A DNA stretch of 64,000 nucleotides from Myxococcales bacterium (GTDB lineage: Bacteria; Myxococcota_A; Polyangia; Polyangiales; Ga0077539): positions 27,056-91,055 of the forward strand of contig JAEUKI010000006.1 in assembly GCA_016793325.1 (NCBI GenBank), written 5' to 3'. Positions 34,867 to 52,849 of the stretch are shown in pieces. The notes beneath the pieces are model-generated. The model had not been told where the DNA came from. It ran no database searches and saw only the letters and a program-made list of their open reading frames with translations. Each line of letters opens with the position of its first letter. Positions within the stretch are counted from its first letter, which is position 1. Both the position numbers and the translations under genes were made by a program.

Positions 34867-35610
34867 ATGTCGCTTCGCACCGTGACGATCGCCGCCGCGC
34901 GAATGCTCACGCACAACGTTCGTGAGCTCACGATCGACCCTGGCCCTGCGTTCTCGTTCGTCGCTGGGCAGTGGGTCTCGCTGCGCATGGCCCTCGCGAA
35001 CGGCGAGTTCGTCAGCCGCGCCTACTCGATCGCGTCCGCGCCGCGCCGGGACGGCCGCTTCGAGCTCGCGATCACACGCGTCGAGGGAGGTCCGGGCTCG
35101 ACGCGCTTGCACGAAATCGCCGTCGGCGACTCGCTCGAGATGTCCCACGCGCAGGGATTCTTCACGCTCGAGACGATCGCGCGACCGATCCTCTTCGTCG
35201 CGACCGGAACCGGCCTCACGCCGCTCCGCGCGATGCTCCAAGCCGCGCTCGTCGCTTCGCCCGACGAGCCAGCGACCGAGCGTCCGCCCATCACGCTCGT
35301 TCATGGCGTGCGGAGCGAAGGGGACCTCTTGTATCGAGACGAGCTCGACGCGATCGCGGCGCGAGGCGACACACGATTTCGATTCGAGCCCACGCTGTCG
35401 CGGCCGAGCGACGCGTGGCGCGGGCGGCGCGGGTACGTTCAGTCCCACGTCGCGGAGTTGATCGAGGCCTTCGGCGACGCCCGCGCGAGCGCGACGGACG
35501 TCGACGTGTACATCTGCGGGCTCAATCGCATGGTCAAAGAGGTCCGCGCGGTGCTCAAGAACACCCTGGGATTTACCCGCGAACGCATCCACACCGAGCG
35601 CTACGACTGA
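34867..35610 (+). CDS. Ferredoxin-NADP reductase-like FAD-binding oxidoreductase
   Basis: Protein of 247 aa, the single-module length. The FAD motif is SRAYSIASAP (about residues 50-59), the NAD(P) ribose/pyrophosphate motif is ATGTGLTPLRAML (about 115-127), and YICGLNRMVKEV precedes the C-terminus. It lacks a ferredoxin or globin domain and probably reduces a separate ferredoxin or flavodoxin with NADPH. Its closeness to the fused ferredoxin-reductase-globin gene (0.9 kb upstream) is suggestive but no shared promoter is evident. The 3' end overlaps the convergent pseudouridine synthase gene by 10 bp. Confidence 0.9.
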   Translation: MSLRTVTIAAARMLTHNVRELTIDPGPAFSFVAGQWVSLRMALANGEFVSRAYSIASAPRRDGRFELAITRVEGGPGSTRLHEIAVGDSLEMSHAQGFFTLETIARPILFVATGTGLTPLRAMLQAALVASPDEPATERPPITLVHGVRSEGDLLYRDELDAIAARGDTRFRFEPTLSRPSDAWRGRRGYVQSHVAELIEAFGDARASATDVDVYICGLNRMVKEVRAVLKNTLGFTRERIHTERYD

Positions 35611-36329
35611 CGCGCTGCGAGCCAACGGTCGAGCTCGGCGAGGTCGCTCGCGAGCGGCGACTCGATGACGAGCCGCTCGTGCGTCGTCGGGTGCGCGAAG
35701 CTCAACGTCGCGGCGTGGAGCGTGAGGCGATCGAGCGCGGGACTCCCGTCGCCGAGCGCTCCCTCGGCGCGCCCGGTCGCGCCGCCGTAGAGCCCATCGA
35801 CGAGTAGAGGCGTGTGGATCGAGCGAAGATGCACGCGGATCTGGTGTTGCCGTCCCGTGAGCGGCCTCGCGTCGACGCGCGAGACGAAGCCCACCGTGGT
35901 CTTCACGGGCGTCGCGAACGTGACGACGGTCTCGCTCGCGAGCGAATCCCGTTCGCCCTCGAGCGCGGGGCGCATCTTGCCTTTTCGCGCCTCGTGTAGC
36001 GCTGTCGTGATCCGGCGATCCCCCTCGCCCGCGCGCACGTCGCTCCGAACGAACGCGACGTAGCGCTTCTCGATCTTGCGCGCCTCGAACGCCATCGAGA
36101 GCGCGCGATGAGCTTTTCGGGTCCGCGCGAAGACGACCACCCCGCTCGTGTCGCGGTCGATGCGATGCACGACCCAGAGCGACTCGCGGCGCGCTGCTTC
36201 GACGAGCGCGCGAAGACAGCGGTCGCCCTCGTTTCTCGCAGGAATCACTGGAATTCCTGCGGGCTTGTCCACCGCGATCACGCTCTCGTCCTCGTAGAGC
36301 ACGGGCGGCGCGTGGTCGTGTTCGCGCAT
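35601..36329 (-). CDS. RluA-type RNA pseudouridine synthase
   Basis: Protein of 242 aa. The catalytic motif HRIDRDTSGVVVFAR (about residues 55-69; Asp nucleophile), VLYEDESVIAVDKPAGIPVI at the N-terminus, the KRYVAFV segment and the late LTGRQHQIRVHL motif define the RluA family. It isomerises specific uridines in rRNA or tRNA. There is no S4 domain, and the length is close to the shorter RluA/TruC-like members, so the target position cannot be assigned. The start at 36329 is 35 bp from the divergent cysteine hydrolase gene. Confidence 0.93.
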   Translation of the reverse strand: MREHDHAPPVLYEDESVIAVDKPAGIPVIPARNEGDRCLRALVEAARRESLWVVHRIDRDTSGVVVFARTRKAHRALSMAFEARKIEKRYVAFVRSDVRAGEGDRRITTALHEARKGKMRPALEGERDSLASETVVTFATPVKTTVGFVSRVDARPLTGRQHQIRVHLRSIHTPLLVDGLYGGATGRAEGALGDGSPALDRLTLHAATLSFAHPTTHERLVIESPLASDLAELDRWLAARQS

Positions 36330-36364
36330 CCTCGCGCCGAAAGGTACTACGATCGACGAACGTC

Positions 36365-36970
36365 ATGGACGCATTCAAGCTGGACCCCAAGCGCACAGCG
36401 CTGCTCGTCGTCGACGCACAGGAGCGGCTTCTGCCCGCGATGCCCGCGGCCCACCAACGTCGGCTCGTCGCGTGTCACGAGCTCTTGCTCGACGCAGCGA
36501 GGCTCTTGCGCGTGCACACCGTCGCGACCGAGCAGTACCCAAAGGGCCTCGGTCGAACGATCCCCTCGGTGCGCGCCGCGCTCGACGCGTTCGATTGGTG
36601 CGCGGTGCCGGTCTTCGAAAAGACTGTGTTCTCTGCGGCGAACGTGAAGGGAGTCACCGACGCGCTCGCGCTGGTCGACGCGCGCGCGGTGATCGTCACG
36701 GGAATGGAGGCGCACGTTTGTGTGTTTCAAACCGTGCGCGACCTCTTGCACAAAGGGTTTCGCGTGCACGTCCCGTTCGACGCCGTGGCGTCGCGGGACC
36801 CCGAGTGCCGAACGAACGCGCTCGCGCTCATGCGACACGCGGGCGCGACGATCACGACGAGCGAGAGTGTCGCGTTCGACCTGCTCGGGGACGCGTCGAA
36901 CGAGCACTTTCGAGCGATCTCTCAGCGAGTCAAAGCCCTTCCGATCGAGCCCGTGAGCCCAACGCCGTGA
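36365..36970 (+). CDS. Isochorismatase-family cysteine hydrolase
   Basis: Protein of 201 aa. The triad is visible: Asp in LLVVDAQERLLPA (about residue 18), Lys in FEKTVFSA (about 80) and Cys in GMEAHVCVFQT (about 119), in the Rossmann-like isochorismatase fold. The FEKTVFSA and EAHVCVFQT motifs are typical of the YcaC-like branch of unknown physiological substrate rather than of nicotinamidase or true isochorismatase. The TGA overlaps the GTG of the response regulator gene, so the two are translated together. Confidence 0.9.
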   Translation: MDAFKLDPKRTALLVVDAQERLLPAMPAAHQRRLVACHELLLDAARLLRVHTVATEQYPKGLGRTIPSVRAALDAFDWCAVPVFEKTVFSAANVKGVTDALALVDARAVIVTGMEAHVCVFQTVRDLLHKGFRVHVPFDAVASRDPECRTNALALMRHAGATITTSESVAFDLLGDASNEHFRAISQRVKALPIEPVSPTP

Positions 36971-38409
36971 CTACGTCTTCCAACGCTCCTGGCGCGCCCA
37001 ACGCTGCGGCCGTCGCAGACGTGACCGTCTTGCTCGTCGAAGACGACCGCTCGAACCTCGAGTCGCTCGAGCGAATCTTCACGAAGGAGGGCTATCGCGT
37101 CCTGTGCGCCGAGGGCGCGCGCGCGGCGCTCGACCTGCTTCGCAAGCAACGGGTCCACGTCATCGTGACGGACCTCATGATGCCGGGCTCGTCTGGGATG
37201 GACCTGCTCAAGGCCGTCAAAGCGGTCTCGCCCGAGACCGAAGTCGTGCTGATGACAGCGTTCGGCACGATCGAGACGGCGGTCGAAGCGATGCGATCGG
37301 GCGCGTACGACTTCGTCGAAAAGCCGCTGAAGCGCATCAACATCACGAAGACCGTCGCGAAGGCCGCCGAGCGCGCGGGGCTCGTGGCCGAGAATCGAAC
37401 GCTGCGGCAAGAGATCAACACCCTGCGCAAGCGCGAGATCGTGGGACATTCGCCAGCGCTTCGTCAGGTGCTCGAGGTCGCCGCGCAGGCCGCTCCGTCG
37501 ACGGCCACCGTGCTCGTCCTCGGCGAAAACGGAACCGGCAAAGAGCTCGTCGCGCGGTACATCCACACGCGATCGAACCGCGCATCGGGTCCGTTCATCG
37601 CGGTCAACTGCGCTGCGCTGCCCGAGAGCATCATCGAGGCGGAGCTCTTCGGGTACGAGAAGGGCGCGTTCACGGGCGCCGCGCAGCGCAAGGACGGGCG
37701 GTTCGCGCTCGCGCGCGGAGGTACGCTCTTTCTCGACGAGATCGGCGAGCTGTCACCTGCCGTGCAAGTGAAGCTGCTCCGCGTGCTCCAAGAGGGCGAG
37801 TTCGAGCCGCTCGGCGGACGCACGACGCGCGCAGACGTTCGCGTGGTCGCCGCGACGAATCGACAGATCGAACAAGAGGTCAAAGCGGGACGCTTCCGCG
37901 AGGACCTCTATTTTCGGCTGAACGTGATCGCCATCACGATGCCGCCGCTCCGCGCGAGGCCCGGCGACGTTCCGCTCTTGGTCGATCACTTTCTCGCGGT
38001 GTTCGGCGCGAAGAACGGCAAGGGCCCCTTCACCGTCACGGACGCGGCGCTCGAGAAGCTCTCGGATTACCCGTGGCCCGGCAACGTGCGCGAGCTCGAG
38101 AACACGATGGAGCGCGCCGTCGTGCTCTCGCGATCGACCACGATCGACGTCGCGGACCTGCCAAAAACCATGGTCGACAACGCCAAGGCCGGCGGCGAGT
38201 TCGTCATTCCGTTCGGAACGCCGCTCGAAGAGATCGAGCGACGAGTGATCCGCGAGACCTTGCGCATGACCAACGGCGACAAGCGATTGACCGCGCAGTT
38301 GCTCGGCATCGCGACGCGCACGATCTACCGCAAGCTCGCCGAAGACAAAGCCGTCACGCCCGGCGAAGGCGACGAGCTCGACCGCGAAGGCGACGGCAAC
38401 GACGAGTGA
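36967..38409 (+). CDS. NtrC-type sigma-54-dependent response regulator
   Basis: Protein of 480 aa from a GTG that overlaps the previous stop. The receiver domain (about residues 20-130) has VLLVEDDRSN, the phospho-acceptor Asp in VTDLMMPG and Lys in EKPLKR. The AAA+ domain (about 158-390) has GENGTGKELVARYIH, the GAFTGA loop, FLDEIGELS and the arginine region. A Fis-type HTH ends the protein (about 430-462, LTAQLLGIATRTIYRKL). It activates sigma-54 promoters after phosphorylation. No histidine kinase is adjacent, so its sensor is encoded elsewhere. Confidence 0.95.
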   Translation: MTTSSNAPGAPNAAAVADVTVLLVEDDRSNLESLERIFTKEGYRVLCAEGARAALDLLRKQRVHVIVTDLMMPGSSGMDLLKAVKAVSPETEVVLMTAFGTIETAVEAMRSGAYDFVEKPLKRINITKTVAKAAERAGLVAENRTLRQEINTLRKREIVGHSPALRQVLEVAAQAAPSTATVLVLGENGTGKELVARYIHTRSNRASGPFIAVNCAALPESIIEAELFGYEKGAFTGAAQRKDGRFALARGGTLFLDEIGELSPAVQVKLLRVLQEGEFEPLGGRTTRADVRVVAATNRQIEQEVKAGRFREDLYFRLNVIAITMPPLRARPGDVPLLVDHFLAVFGAKNGKGPFTVTDAALEKLSDYPWPGNVRELENTMERAVVLSRSTTIDVADLPKTMVDNAKAGGEFVIPFGTPLEEIERRVIRETLRMTNGDKRLTAQLLGIATRTIYRKLAEDKAVTPGEGDELDREGDGNDE

Positions 38410-38427
38410 GCCGACGCTCGAGTCGCG

Positions 38428-40458
38428 CTACGGCGTGGCTCCCGCGTCGGGCGCGGCTCGCTGCGTCGGCGCAGGCGTCGGGCGCGGCAACGTAAACGGC
38501 ATGCGCCACGCGGCGACGGTGGAGATGTCTCGCAGCCACTGCCGATCGTCGTCGTCGCGGCCGCGCGATTCGACGATGATGCGCTGCACGAGGCGCTCGG
38601 CGCTCTCGCCGTAGTATCGCGCGCAGAGGATCGTCCCGTACGTCTCGTGACGCTGAACCGACGCGACGCCGTCGGCGAGCACGACGATGCGCTCGGGCGG
38701 CGCGGGGCACTGCGCGGCGATGAAGTCGCGAGCCACCGAGTCGTCGTTCGAAAACGTCCCGTCGGGACGGCTGTGGCTCAAGCACTGCGGCCCTGTGTAC
38801 CCCTCGTGATCGTCGTCGGGGGCTGCGTTGCAGCGAGGGTCGACGAGGTCCGGGCGCTCGTCTTCGTCGAAGTCCACGATGCGCGAAAACGCAGGAACGC
38901 CGCCGCGAGGCTCGTAGGGTCGAACCGCCCCGTTCGCGACCGTGAGCATCGCGAGGTAGCTGTCCGAGTCTTCGTCCTCGCGCGACTCCATCGCGCGAAC
39001 GATCGCTTCGCTCGTGCGATCTCCGTCGAAGTCGAAGGTCGCGATCACGCGCCGAAGCGAGACCCGCCCGTCGAACCGCGAGATCGAGTCTGCGCTCTGC
39101 GCGACGGCGCGTCCGTTGACGTCGAGGTGCATGATTCGACTCGTTCCGTTGATCCCGGTCTCGTCGGTCTCTGTGTTTTCGACCCAGCGGAGGCGATCGA
39201 ACGAAGTCATCCACACGTCGCGGCTGTCGCTCGCAAAACACCTGGGAAAATCCCCGAAGAACTCATCGAGCTCGTCGAGCGAGATCGACTGATTCGACGC
39301 CGCGACCACGGCGTTGAACGCGCGACGCATCGCGTTTTCGTTTGCCGCGCAGCGACGACCGAGCGCGGGCAGCTCTTGGGGCACCGGCATCGTGTTGGGG
39401 TCGAAGTCATCGAGATCGATGCCGGTGAAGTGGTTCGGCGCGTCCGCGCGCGGCGCGACGATGCCCGTGATGGGCGCGAGCGTCACCGGCGGCCGGATCG
39501 ACGCGGCGAAGCGAACGAGGTCCGCGGTCGTCATGCACGCGATGGGCGCCGGCCATCGCGCGGGAGCCGCGCGTCCGATCGCCTCGGGGCTCACGCCCCA
39601 CGCTCTTCCGCACGCGACGCGCTGGACCATTTCGCGAAATGTCGTCGCCGCGTTGCTGCTCGTCACGCCGTGCGTCGGGACGAAGACCGTCGGGCGCTCG
39701 GGGCACTGGGCGCGAAGCCACGCGCGAGCGCCGTCCGTGTCGGGACGGTAGCGCGCGCCCTCGCGCATCGACACCCATGAAATCAAGTCGTTGCTGTAGA
39801 GCAAGCGCTCGCGGCACTCCTCGGTGGGCTGCATCGACACGTGCTCGACGAGCTCGACGCGCCCGTCTCGGTCGATGTCCGACGTCGCGTTCGCGCGGAT
39901 GTGCTCCGGTGGAACGTACGCAACCACGCGTCCGTCGATCACGGCAAACGCCTGCATCGACCGCGGCGAGTACGCTTCGAACACGAGCTCGCCCGCCTCG
40001 TCGCCGTCGATGTCACGCACCGCCCCGTACTGCGTGGGCCGATCCGCGACGCGCCTGTGCAGACCGAGGATCTCGGACGGCGTGCGAATCGCGACGCCCT
40101 CGGCAGAGAAGAACGTGATCGTCACGTCCCCTCCGACGAGCGCCGCTCGACCGTCCGCGCGTCGAACGACGGGGCGATCGATGCCAACGAGCCACGCGCC
40201 GCGCTTGGCGTCGAGGCACAAATAGTAGCCCGCCGCGTGAAAGGGCGTCGCGCGAGGGATTCGCAGCGCTGCTGCCGCGGCTTGCAGCGATCGGTGTCCC
40301 ACCACACGCGCGCGCTCGCAGGCGCGCATCGCGACCGACGGCGTCGCGCTCTGCGCGAGCGACGCGCGCGCGCCGAACACGCCCGACAGCGCGACACAGA
40401 CCGCAACCAGCGATGACGAGCCAGAGCGACGCACGGAGTACCGGTACAACGATGACAC
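38428..40458 (-). CDS. Large secreted protein with Asp-rich (FG-GAP/EF-hand-like) repeats
   Basis: Protein of 676 aa from the GTG at 40458; the signal peptide follows (basic start, hydrophobic core, cleavage near ASLAQ). At least four Asp-rich loops resemble calcium-binding FG-GAP/VCBS or EF-hand segments: DIDGDEAGELVFEA, DIDRDGRVELVEH, DFDGDRTSEAIVR and DFDEDERPDLVDP. The region around CGRAWGVSPEAIGR is shared with the next gene. It has ten or more Cys in the mature part. It is probably extracytoplasmic; a catalytic role is not evident. It converges with the response regulator gene with an 18-bp gap. Confidence 0.78.
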   Translation of the reverse strand: MSSLYRYSVRRSGSSSLVAVCVALSGVFGARASLAQSATPSVAMRACERARVVGHRSLQAAAAALRIPRATPFHAAGYYLCLDAKRGAWLVGIDRPVVRRADGRAALVGGDVTITFFSAEGVAIRTPSEILGLHRRVADRPTQYGAVRDIDGDEAGELVFEAYSPRSMQAFAVIDGRVVAYVPPEHIRANATSDIDRDGRVELVEHVSMQPTEECRERLLYSNDLISWVSMREGARYRPDTDGARAWLRAQCPERPTVFVPTHGVTSSNAATTFREMVQRVACGRAWGVSPEAIGRAAPARWPAPIACMTTADLVRFAASIRPPVTLAPITGIVAPRADAPNHFTGIDLDDFDPNTMPVPQELPALGRRCAANENAMRRAFNAVVAASNQSISLDELDEFFGDFPRCFASDSRDVWMTSFDRLRWVENTETDETGINGTSRIMHLDVNGRAVAQSADSISRFDGRVSLRRVIATFDFDGDRTSEAIVRAMESREDEDSDSYLAMLTVANGAVRPYEPRGGVPAFSRIVDFDEDERPDLVDPRCNAAPDDDHEGYTGPQCLSHSRPDGTFSNDDSVARDFIAAQCPAPPERIVVLADGVASVQRHETYGTILCARYYGESAERLVQRIIVESRGRDDDDRQWLRDISTVAAWRMPFTLPRPTPAPTQRAAPDAGATP

Positions 40459-40511
40459 AACGGCAGCGTGTTCCGTAGGGGGCGCTGGCGGGCGGTCGAT
40501 TCGCCGGCGGC

Positions 40512-41228
40512 TCACCGGGCCGGCGGCCGCGCGAGCACGACCCACGGCGGACCGAGCGACTCCGCGAAGCGCGCCAGCGCGTCGAGCGTCACCCCCGCGG
40601 CGCGGAGGCGGGCCGCAGGCTCGCGCTCGAGCGAACGACGGATCGCCACAGGCTCGACGCCCCACGCGCGGGCGCACGCGACAGCCATCAGCGCAGCGCT
40701 CCGAGAGGCGTCCTGCGACGGGCCAACGCCCGAGACGAACCGTGTCGGCCGCGTCGGACACCGAGACAGCGCGTAGGCCCTCGCGTCTCTGTCGTCGATG
40801 ACGCAACGTTCGCCGCGGCCGATCCGGGCCCACGGAAGCGTGACGCGGGCGGCATCGGGGGCGCTGACCGCGGCCGCGCTCGCCGCGACCTCGGTCGAGA
40901 CGCGCTCGACGAGGTCGAGCACGCCGTCGTGATTGACGTCTTCCGCTGCAAATTCACTGGATTCGTGCAGCCGTCCCTGTCTCGACACCGAGCATCGAAG
41001 CCCTGCGATGGCGTCACGGCCGCGCTCGGCGCTCGGCGTTGGCGTCGCGATCGGAGCGCGCGTGATCGTTGTTGTCTCCGCGTCCGCGGGGCTTGGTTCT
41101 GTGGGTCGCGCGCGCACGCCGCTGTCGGCGGTCGCGCGTGGAGCGCCAACCGGGCTGTCGCATGCAGCGAGCAACGCGAGCACGACGAGCGCGCGTCGCG
41201 CGATGGTGGGTCGAGGGATCGAAGCCAT
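40512..41228 (-). CDS. Lipoprotein sharing a domain with the downstream secreted protein
   Basis: Protein of 238 aa. The lipobox is LLAAC (Cys about residue 23). One Asp-rich loop (DVNHDGVLDLVERV) and a C-terminal domain with CARAWGVEPVAIRR then LDALARFAESLGPP align with CGRAWGVSPEAIGR and ADLVRFAASIRPP of the 676-aa protein encoded next on the same strand. The ATG at 41228 is chosen because the lipoprotein signal starts there. Only 53 bp separate the two genes, so co-expression and duplication from a common ancestor are likely. Function unknown. Confidence 0.75.
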   Translation of the reverse strand: MASIPRPTIARRALVVLALLAACDSPVGAPRATADSGVRARPTEPSPADAETTTITRAPIATPTPSAERGRDAIAGLRCSVSRQGRLHESSEFAAEDVNHDGVLDLVERVSTEVAASAAAVSAPDAARVTLPWARIGRGERCVIDDRDARAYALSRCPTRPTRFVSGVGPSQDASRSAALMAVACARAWGVEPVAIRRSLEREPAARLRAAGVTLDALARFAESLGPPWVVLARPPAR

Positions 41229-41317
41229 CGCGCACGAGCATGGCACGCGCGGCTCACGACGAACCACACGCGCGATTCACCCCCCCGTCGTCGTGTCCCC
41301 CTCAGGCGCTCAGTCGA

Positions 41318-45946
<4,629 letters not shown>

Positions 45947-45980
45947 GTGAGTTCTACCTTTCTATTTCCTCGAGAAAGAA

Positions 45981-50171
<4,191 letters not shown>

Positions 50172-50553
50172 GGATCCTCTCTGCGCGAGTTCGGCGAGAG
50201 GGCCGCGTAGCGTGACGCGAGCGCGAGTGAGCAACCGTGCTGCCTCGATCTCGGCGCCCCTTCATCGGGCGTTTCGAGATCGCTGCGGCGCGCCGGTGCC
50301 GTTCGGAGTAGTATGACTCGGACGATCGGTCGGGCGACTGTGACTGCGGTTGTCCCGCGTTCGACGCTTCGGCTTCGGCCTCTCGTCTCCTCCAGTGGGG
50401 CTACTACCTCACTCGTCGTTGCATCGAAACGACTGCAACTCGAGCGAGGGAGCGGCCTTCTAGCCCATGCGCTGTCCCGGCGCAAGCCCCCCTGGCCCGA
50501 TCCTTGCCGGGCCGGCCCCTGCCTCGAAGTCATATCTCACCCAACACACTCAA
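50172..50553. promoter_or_regulatory. Divergent intergenic region upstream of rpoB
   Basis: About 380 bp without a credible gene, between the start of rpoB (minus) and the start of a small plus-strand gene. It must contain the rpoBC promoter and probably that of the small gene. I see no clear TTGACA/TATAAT pair on the minus strand (tactac near 50305 is a possible weak -10), so no exact promoter is called. Confidence 0.45.
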
Positions 50554-50901
50554 ATGTCTGAAGAAAACGACGATCGGTCCCGCGATGACGAGCGGTTCAA
50601 GTGGCAGCTCATCTCGGTGCTGTTCAGCTCGCAACCGCTGACGCCCTCGCTCGCGAGGGTGCTCTTCGACGCCGCGTGGGACCTGTACCGAACGGACACG
50701 GGCAGCGCCGTCATCAAAGCGCCCCTCGTCGAAGGTCGCATCGAGAACCTCCGCAAGGACATGCTCCTCGGCACCGTGGGCGGACCCTCGTTCGAAGCCA
50801 CGATCGACACCGAGCGCGGCCACGGCACCGTGCGCTTTCTCATCACGCGCCAGGGGCTCGAGTTCATGGCCGAGCAGATCCCGTCGCGCCAACAGAACTG
50901 A
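50554..50901 (+). CDS. Small conserved-looking protein encoded between rplL and rpoB
   Basis: Protein of 115 aa with strong third-position G/C bias. It begins with an acidic, hydrophilic stretch (EENDDRSRDDERFKWQ), then an alpha/beta domain including RVLFDAAWDLYRTD and HGTVRFLITRQGLEFMAEQI. There is no signal peptide or membrane segment. I do not recognise the family. Its position on the opposite strand between rplL and rpoB is unusual because these genes are normally contiguous. Confidence 0.7.
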   Translation: MSEENDDRSRDDERFKWQLISVLFSSQPLTPSLARVLFDAAWDLYRTDTGSAVIKAPLVEGRIENLRKDMLLGTVGGPSFEATIDTERGHGTVRFLITRQGLEFMAEQIPSRQQN

Positions 50902-50973
50902 GCGCGCCCCGCACGCGCACACACACAATCAAGAACAGCCCGCGTGCGGCGCGATCGCGGCGGGAGAAAAACA

Positions 50974-51033
50974 GAGAGGCGACACTTCGCTCGCCATCGC
51001 TCTCGGCGATGGGTCTGCGCGGTGTCGCCTCTC
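50974..51033 (-). terminator. Intrinsic terminator after rplL
   Basis: A 12-bp perfect stem (gagaggcgacac, 50974-50985, with gtgtcgcctctc, 51022-51033) encloses a loop that can fold further (ccatcg/cgatgg). Read on the minus strand, just beyond rplL, it is followed by TGTTTTTCTCCC, a run of five T. On the plus strand no T-run follows, so it should act on rplL transcripts rather than on the small convergent gene. Confidence 0.8.
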
Positions 51034-51094
51034 GTTCGTCGCCAGTCAAAAGCTCAGTGATCGCTCACCGCGCTCGCGCCCGCGACGCACCCTA

Positions 51095-51469
51095 CTACTT
51101 GAGGGTGACTTGGGCGCCGGCGCCCTCGAGCTTCTTCTTGATGTCCTCGGCCTCAGCCTTGGCGATGTTCTCCTTGAGGACCTTCGGCGCGCCCTCGACG
51201 AGAGCCTTCGCCTCGCCCAGGCCGAGGCCGGTGATCTCGCGGACAACCTTGATGACGTCGATCTTCTTCGCGCCAGCGCCGGTGAGCTCGACGGTGAACT
51301 CCGTCTGCTCGACCTTCGCCTCGGCCGCAGGCGCCGGAGCGGCATTGCCGCCGCCGCCGCCGAAGGAGATGCCTTCGAGGCCGAGGGCCTTCTTGAGCTC
51401 GGCCGCGAGGTCCGCCGCCTGCTTGAGGGTGAGCTTGCTGATCGTGTCGACGAGCTGCTGCGTTTCCAT
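51095..51469 (-). CDS. rplL: 50S ribosomal protein L7/L12
   Basis: Protein of 124 aa, the usual length. It has an N-terminal dimerisation helix region ([20 protein letters not shown]), an Ala/Gly/Pro-rich hinge (about residues 38-52) and a C-terminal factor-binding domain with [20 protein letters not shown] and [13 protein letters not shown]. It forms the ribosomal stalk that recruits elongation-factor GTPases. It follows rplJ by 86 bp and is followed by a strong terminator. Confidence 0.97.
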   Translation of the reverse strand: METQQLVDTISKLTLKQAADLAAELKKALGLEGISFGGGGGNAAPAPAAEAKVEQTEFTVELTGAGAKKIDVIKVVREITGLGLGEAKALVEGAPKVLKENIAKAEAEDIKKKLEGAGAQVTLK

Positions 51470-51555
51470 AGTCGAAATCTCCTGTTGAACTCTCTTGAAA
51501 CTTTGTGTGGGTAATCAGAGTCCCTCTGTCGTGCGCGGGGACTCGGGGTGCGCGG

Positions 51556-52134
51556 TCAGCCCGTCTTTCCCTCGGCCTCGAGCTTGGCCACGTGGGCCTC
51601 GAGGAGGGCGACGATCATCAAGCCTGGAGCCACGAGGGACGTGTACAGCTCTGCGCCCGGAGCGAGCAGCATGCCGTACAACTGCGCCTGCGTTTCCTTC
51701 AGTCCCGGGACCTTCGACAGTGCCTCGGCCTCGATGAGGTCACCGGACAGCATGCCGGTCTTGACCTTGAGTCCCTTGACCTTGTCTCCGTGATCCTTCT
51801 GGAACTTCAGGATGATCTTGGCCGCCGCGCCCGGGTCCTCGTAGGACCAGGCGACGCCAGTCATCCCGCGGAGGGACGCGTGCGCCTTCGTGCTGTTCTT
51901 GCGGTCGGGCGACAAGTCGCCGACCAGCTTCGAGTACGCCGAGTCCTTGATGGCGTGACGAATGACCGTGTTCTTGACGACGCGGTACTCGATCTTCGCC
52001 TTCTTGAACTCGCGGCGCAGCTGGCTGACGAAACCAACCGACAGACCCTTGAAGTCCACCAGGGCCACCGAGATGGCCTTGTCGAACTTGCCCTTGATTT
52101 CCGCGATCGCTGCGGTCTTCTCAGCGCGGTTCAT
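51556..52134 (-). CDS. rplJ: 50S ribosomal protein L10
   Basis: Protein of 192 aa (family about 165-180, so slightly long). The N-terminal domain begins with [20 protein letters not shown] and contains [20 protein letters not shown]. The C-terminal helix that anchors L7/L12 dimers ends with [11 protein letters not shown]. It is the base of the ribosomal stalk. Its ATG lies only 1 nt after the rplA stop. There is therefore no separate leader of the kind that lets L10-L12 regulate its own mRNA in E. coli. Confidence 0.96.
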   Translation of the reverse strand: MNRAEKTAAIAEIKGKFDKAISVALVDFKGLSVGFVSQLRREFKKAKIEYRVVKNTVIRHAIKDSAYSKLVGDLSPDRKNSTKAHASLRGMTGVAWSYEDPGAAAKIILKFQKDHGDKVKGLKVKTGMLSGDLIEAEALSKVPGLKETQAQLYGMLLAPGAELYTSLVAPGLMIVALLEAHVAKLEAEGKTG

Positions 52135-52135
52135 C

Positions 52136-52849
52136 TCAGGTCTCCTCCGTCTTGGCCGCGGTGAACGCCGCCGTGTCGACCTTCACGCCAGGGCCCTGCG
52201 TCGTCGAGAGCGTGATGCTCTTGAGGTACGTGCCCTTGGCGCTCGGGGGCTTGGCGCGCACGAGCGCGTTGACGAGAGCGTTCGCGTTTTCGCGGATCGC
52301 GTCGGCCGTGAAGCTCGCCTTGCCGAGACGCGCGTGCACGATGCCCGCCTTCTCGACGCGGTACTCGACCTTGCCGCCCTTCGACTCGCGCACGGCGTTC
52401 GACACGTCGAACGTCACCGTGCCGACCTTCGGGTTCGGCATGAGGCCGCGGGGTCCGAGGACCTTACCGAGCTTTCCGACCTGACCCATCATGTCCGGCG
52501 TGGCAATGACGCGGTCGAAGTCGAGGAAGCCTTCGGCCACCTTTTGCACGAGGTCCTCGGCGCCGACATGGTCGGCTCCTGCGGCCTGCGCGTCCTTCGC
52601 CTTGTCACCCTTCGCGAACACGAGCACGCGCACGGTTTGACCCGTGCCGTGCGGCAGCACGATGGCGCCACGAACCATCTGATCGGCGTGCTTCGGATTC
52701 ACTCCGAGTCGCACGGCGATCTCGACGGTCTCGTCGAACTTCGCCTTCGCGCCCTTCTTCACGAGCTGCGCTGCCTCGTCGAGCGAGTAGCGCTTCGCGG
52801 TGTCGACCTCTTTGATGATCGACTGGCGCCTCTTGGAGATCTTCGCCAT
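52136..52849 (-). CDS. rplA: 50S ribosomal protein L1
   Basis: Protein of 237 aa, the usual length. The family pattern is clear in [40 protein letters not shown] and [16 protein letters not shown]. It binds 23S rRNA at the mobile L1 stalk and represses the rplKA mRNA in many bacteria. An AGGAGG-like SD lies just before the ATG (forward strand: cattcctcct). It is followed immediately by rplJ but is separated from rplK by 227 bp. Confidence 0.97.
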   Translation of the reverse strand: MAKISKRRQSIIKEVDTAKRYSLDEAAQLVKKGAKAKFDETVEIAVRLGVNPKHADQMVRGAIVLPHGTGQTVRVLVFAKGDKAKDAQAAGADHVGAEDLVQKVAEGFLDFDRVIATPDMMGQVGKLGKVLGPRGLMPNPKVGTVTFDVSNAVRESKGGKVEYRVEKAGIVHARLGKASFTADAIRENANALVNALVRAKPPSAKGTYLKSITLSTTQGPGVKVDTAAFTAAKTEET

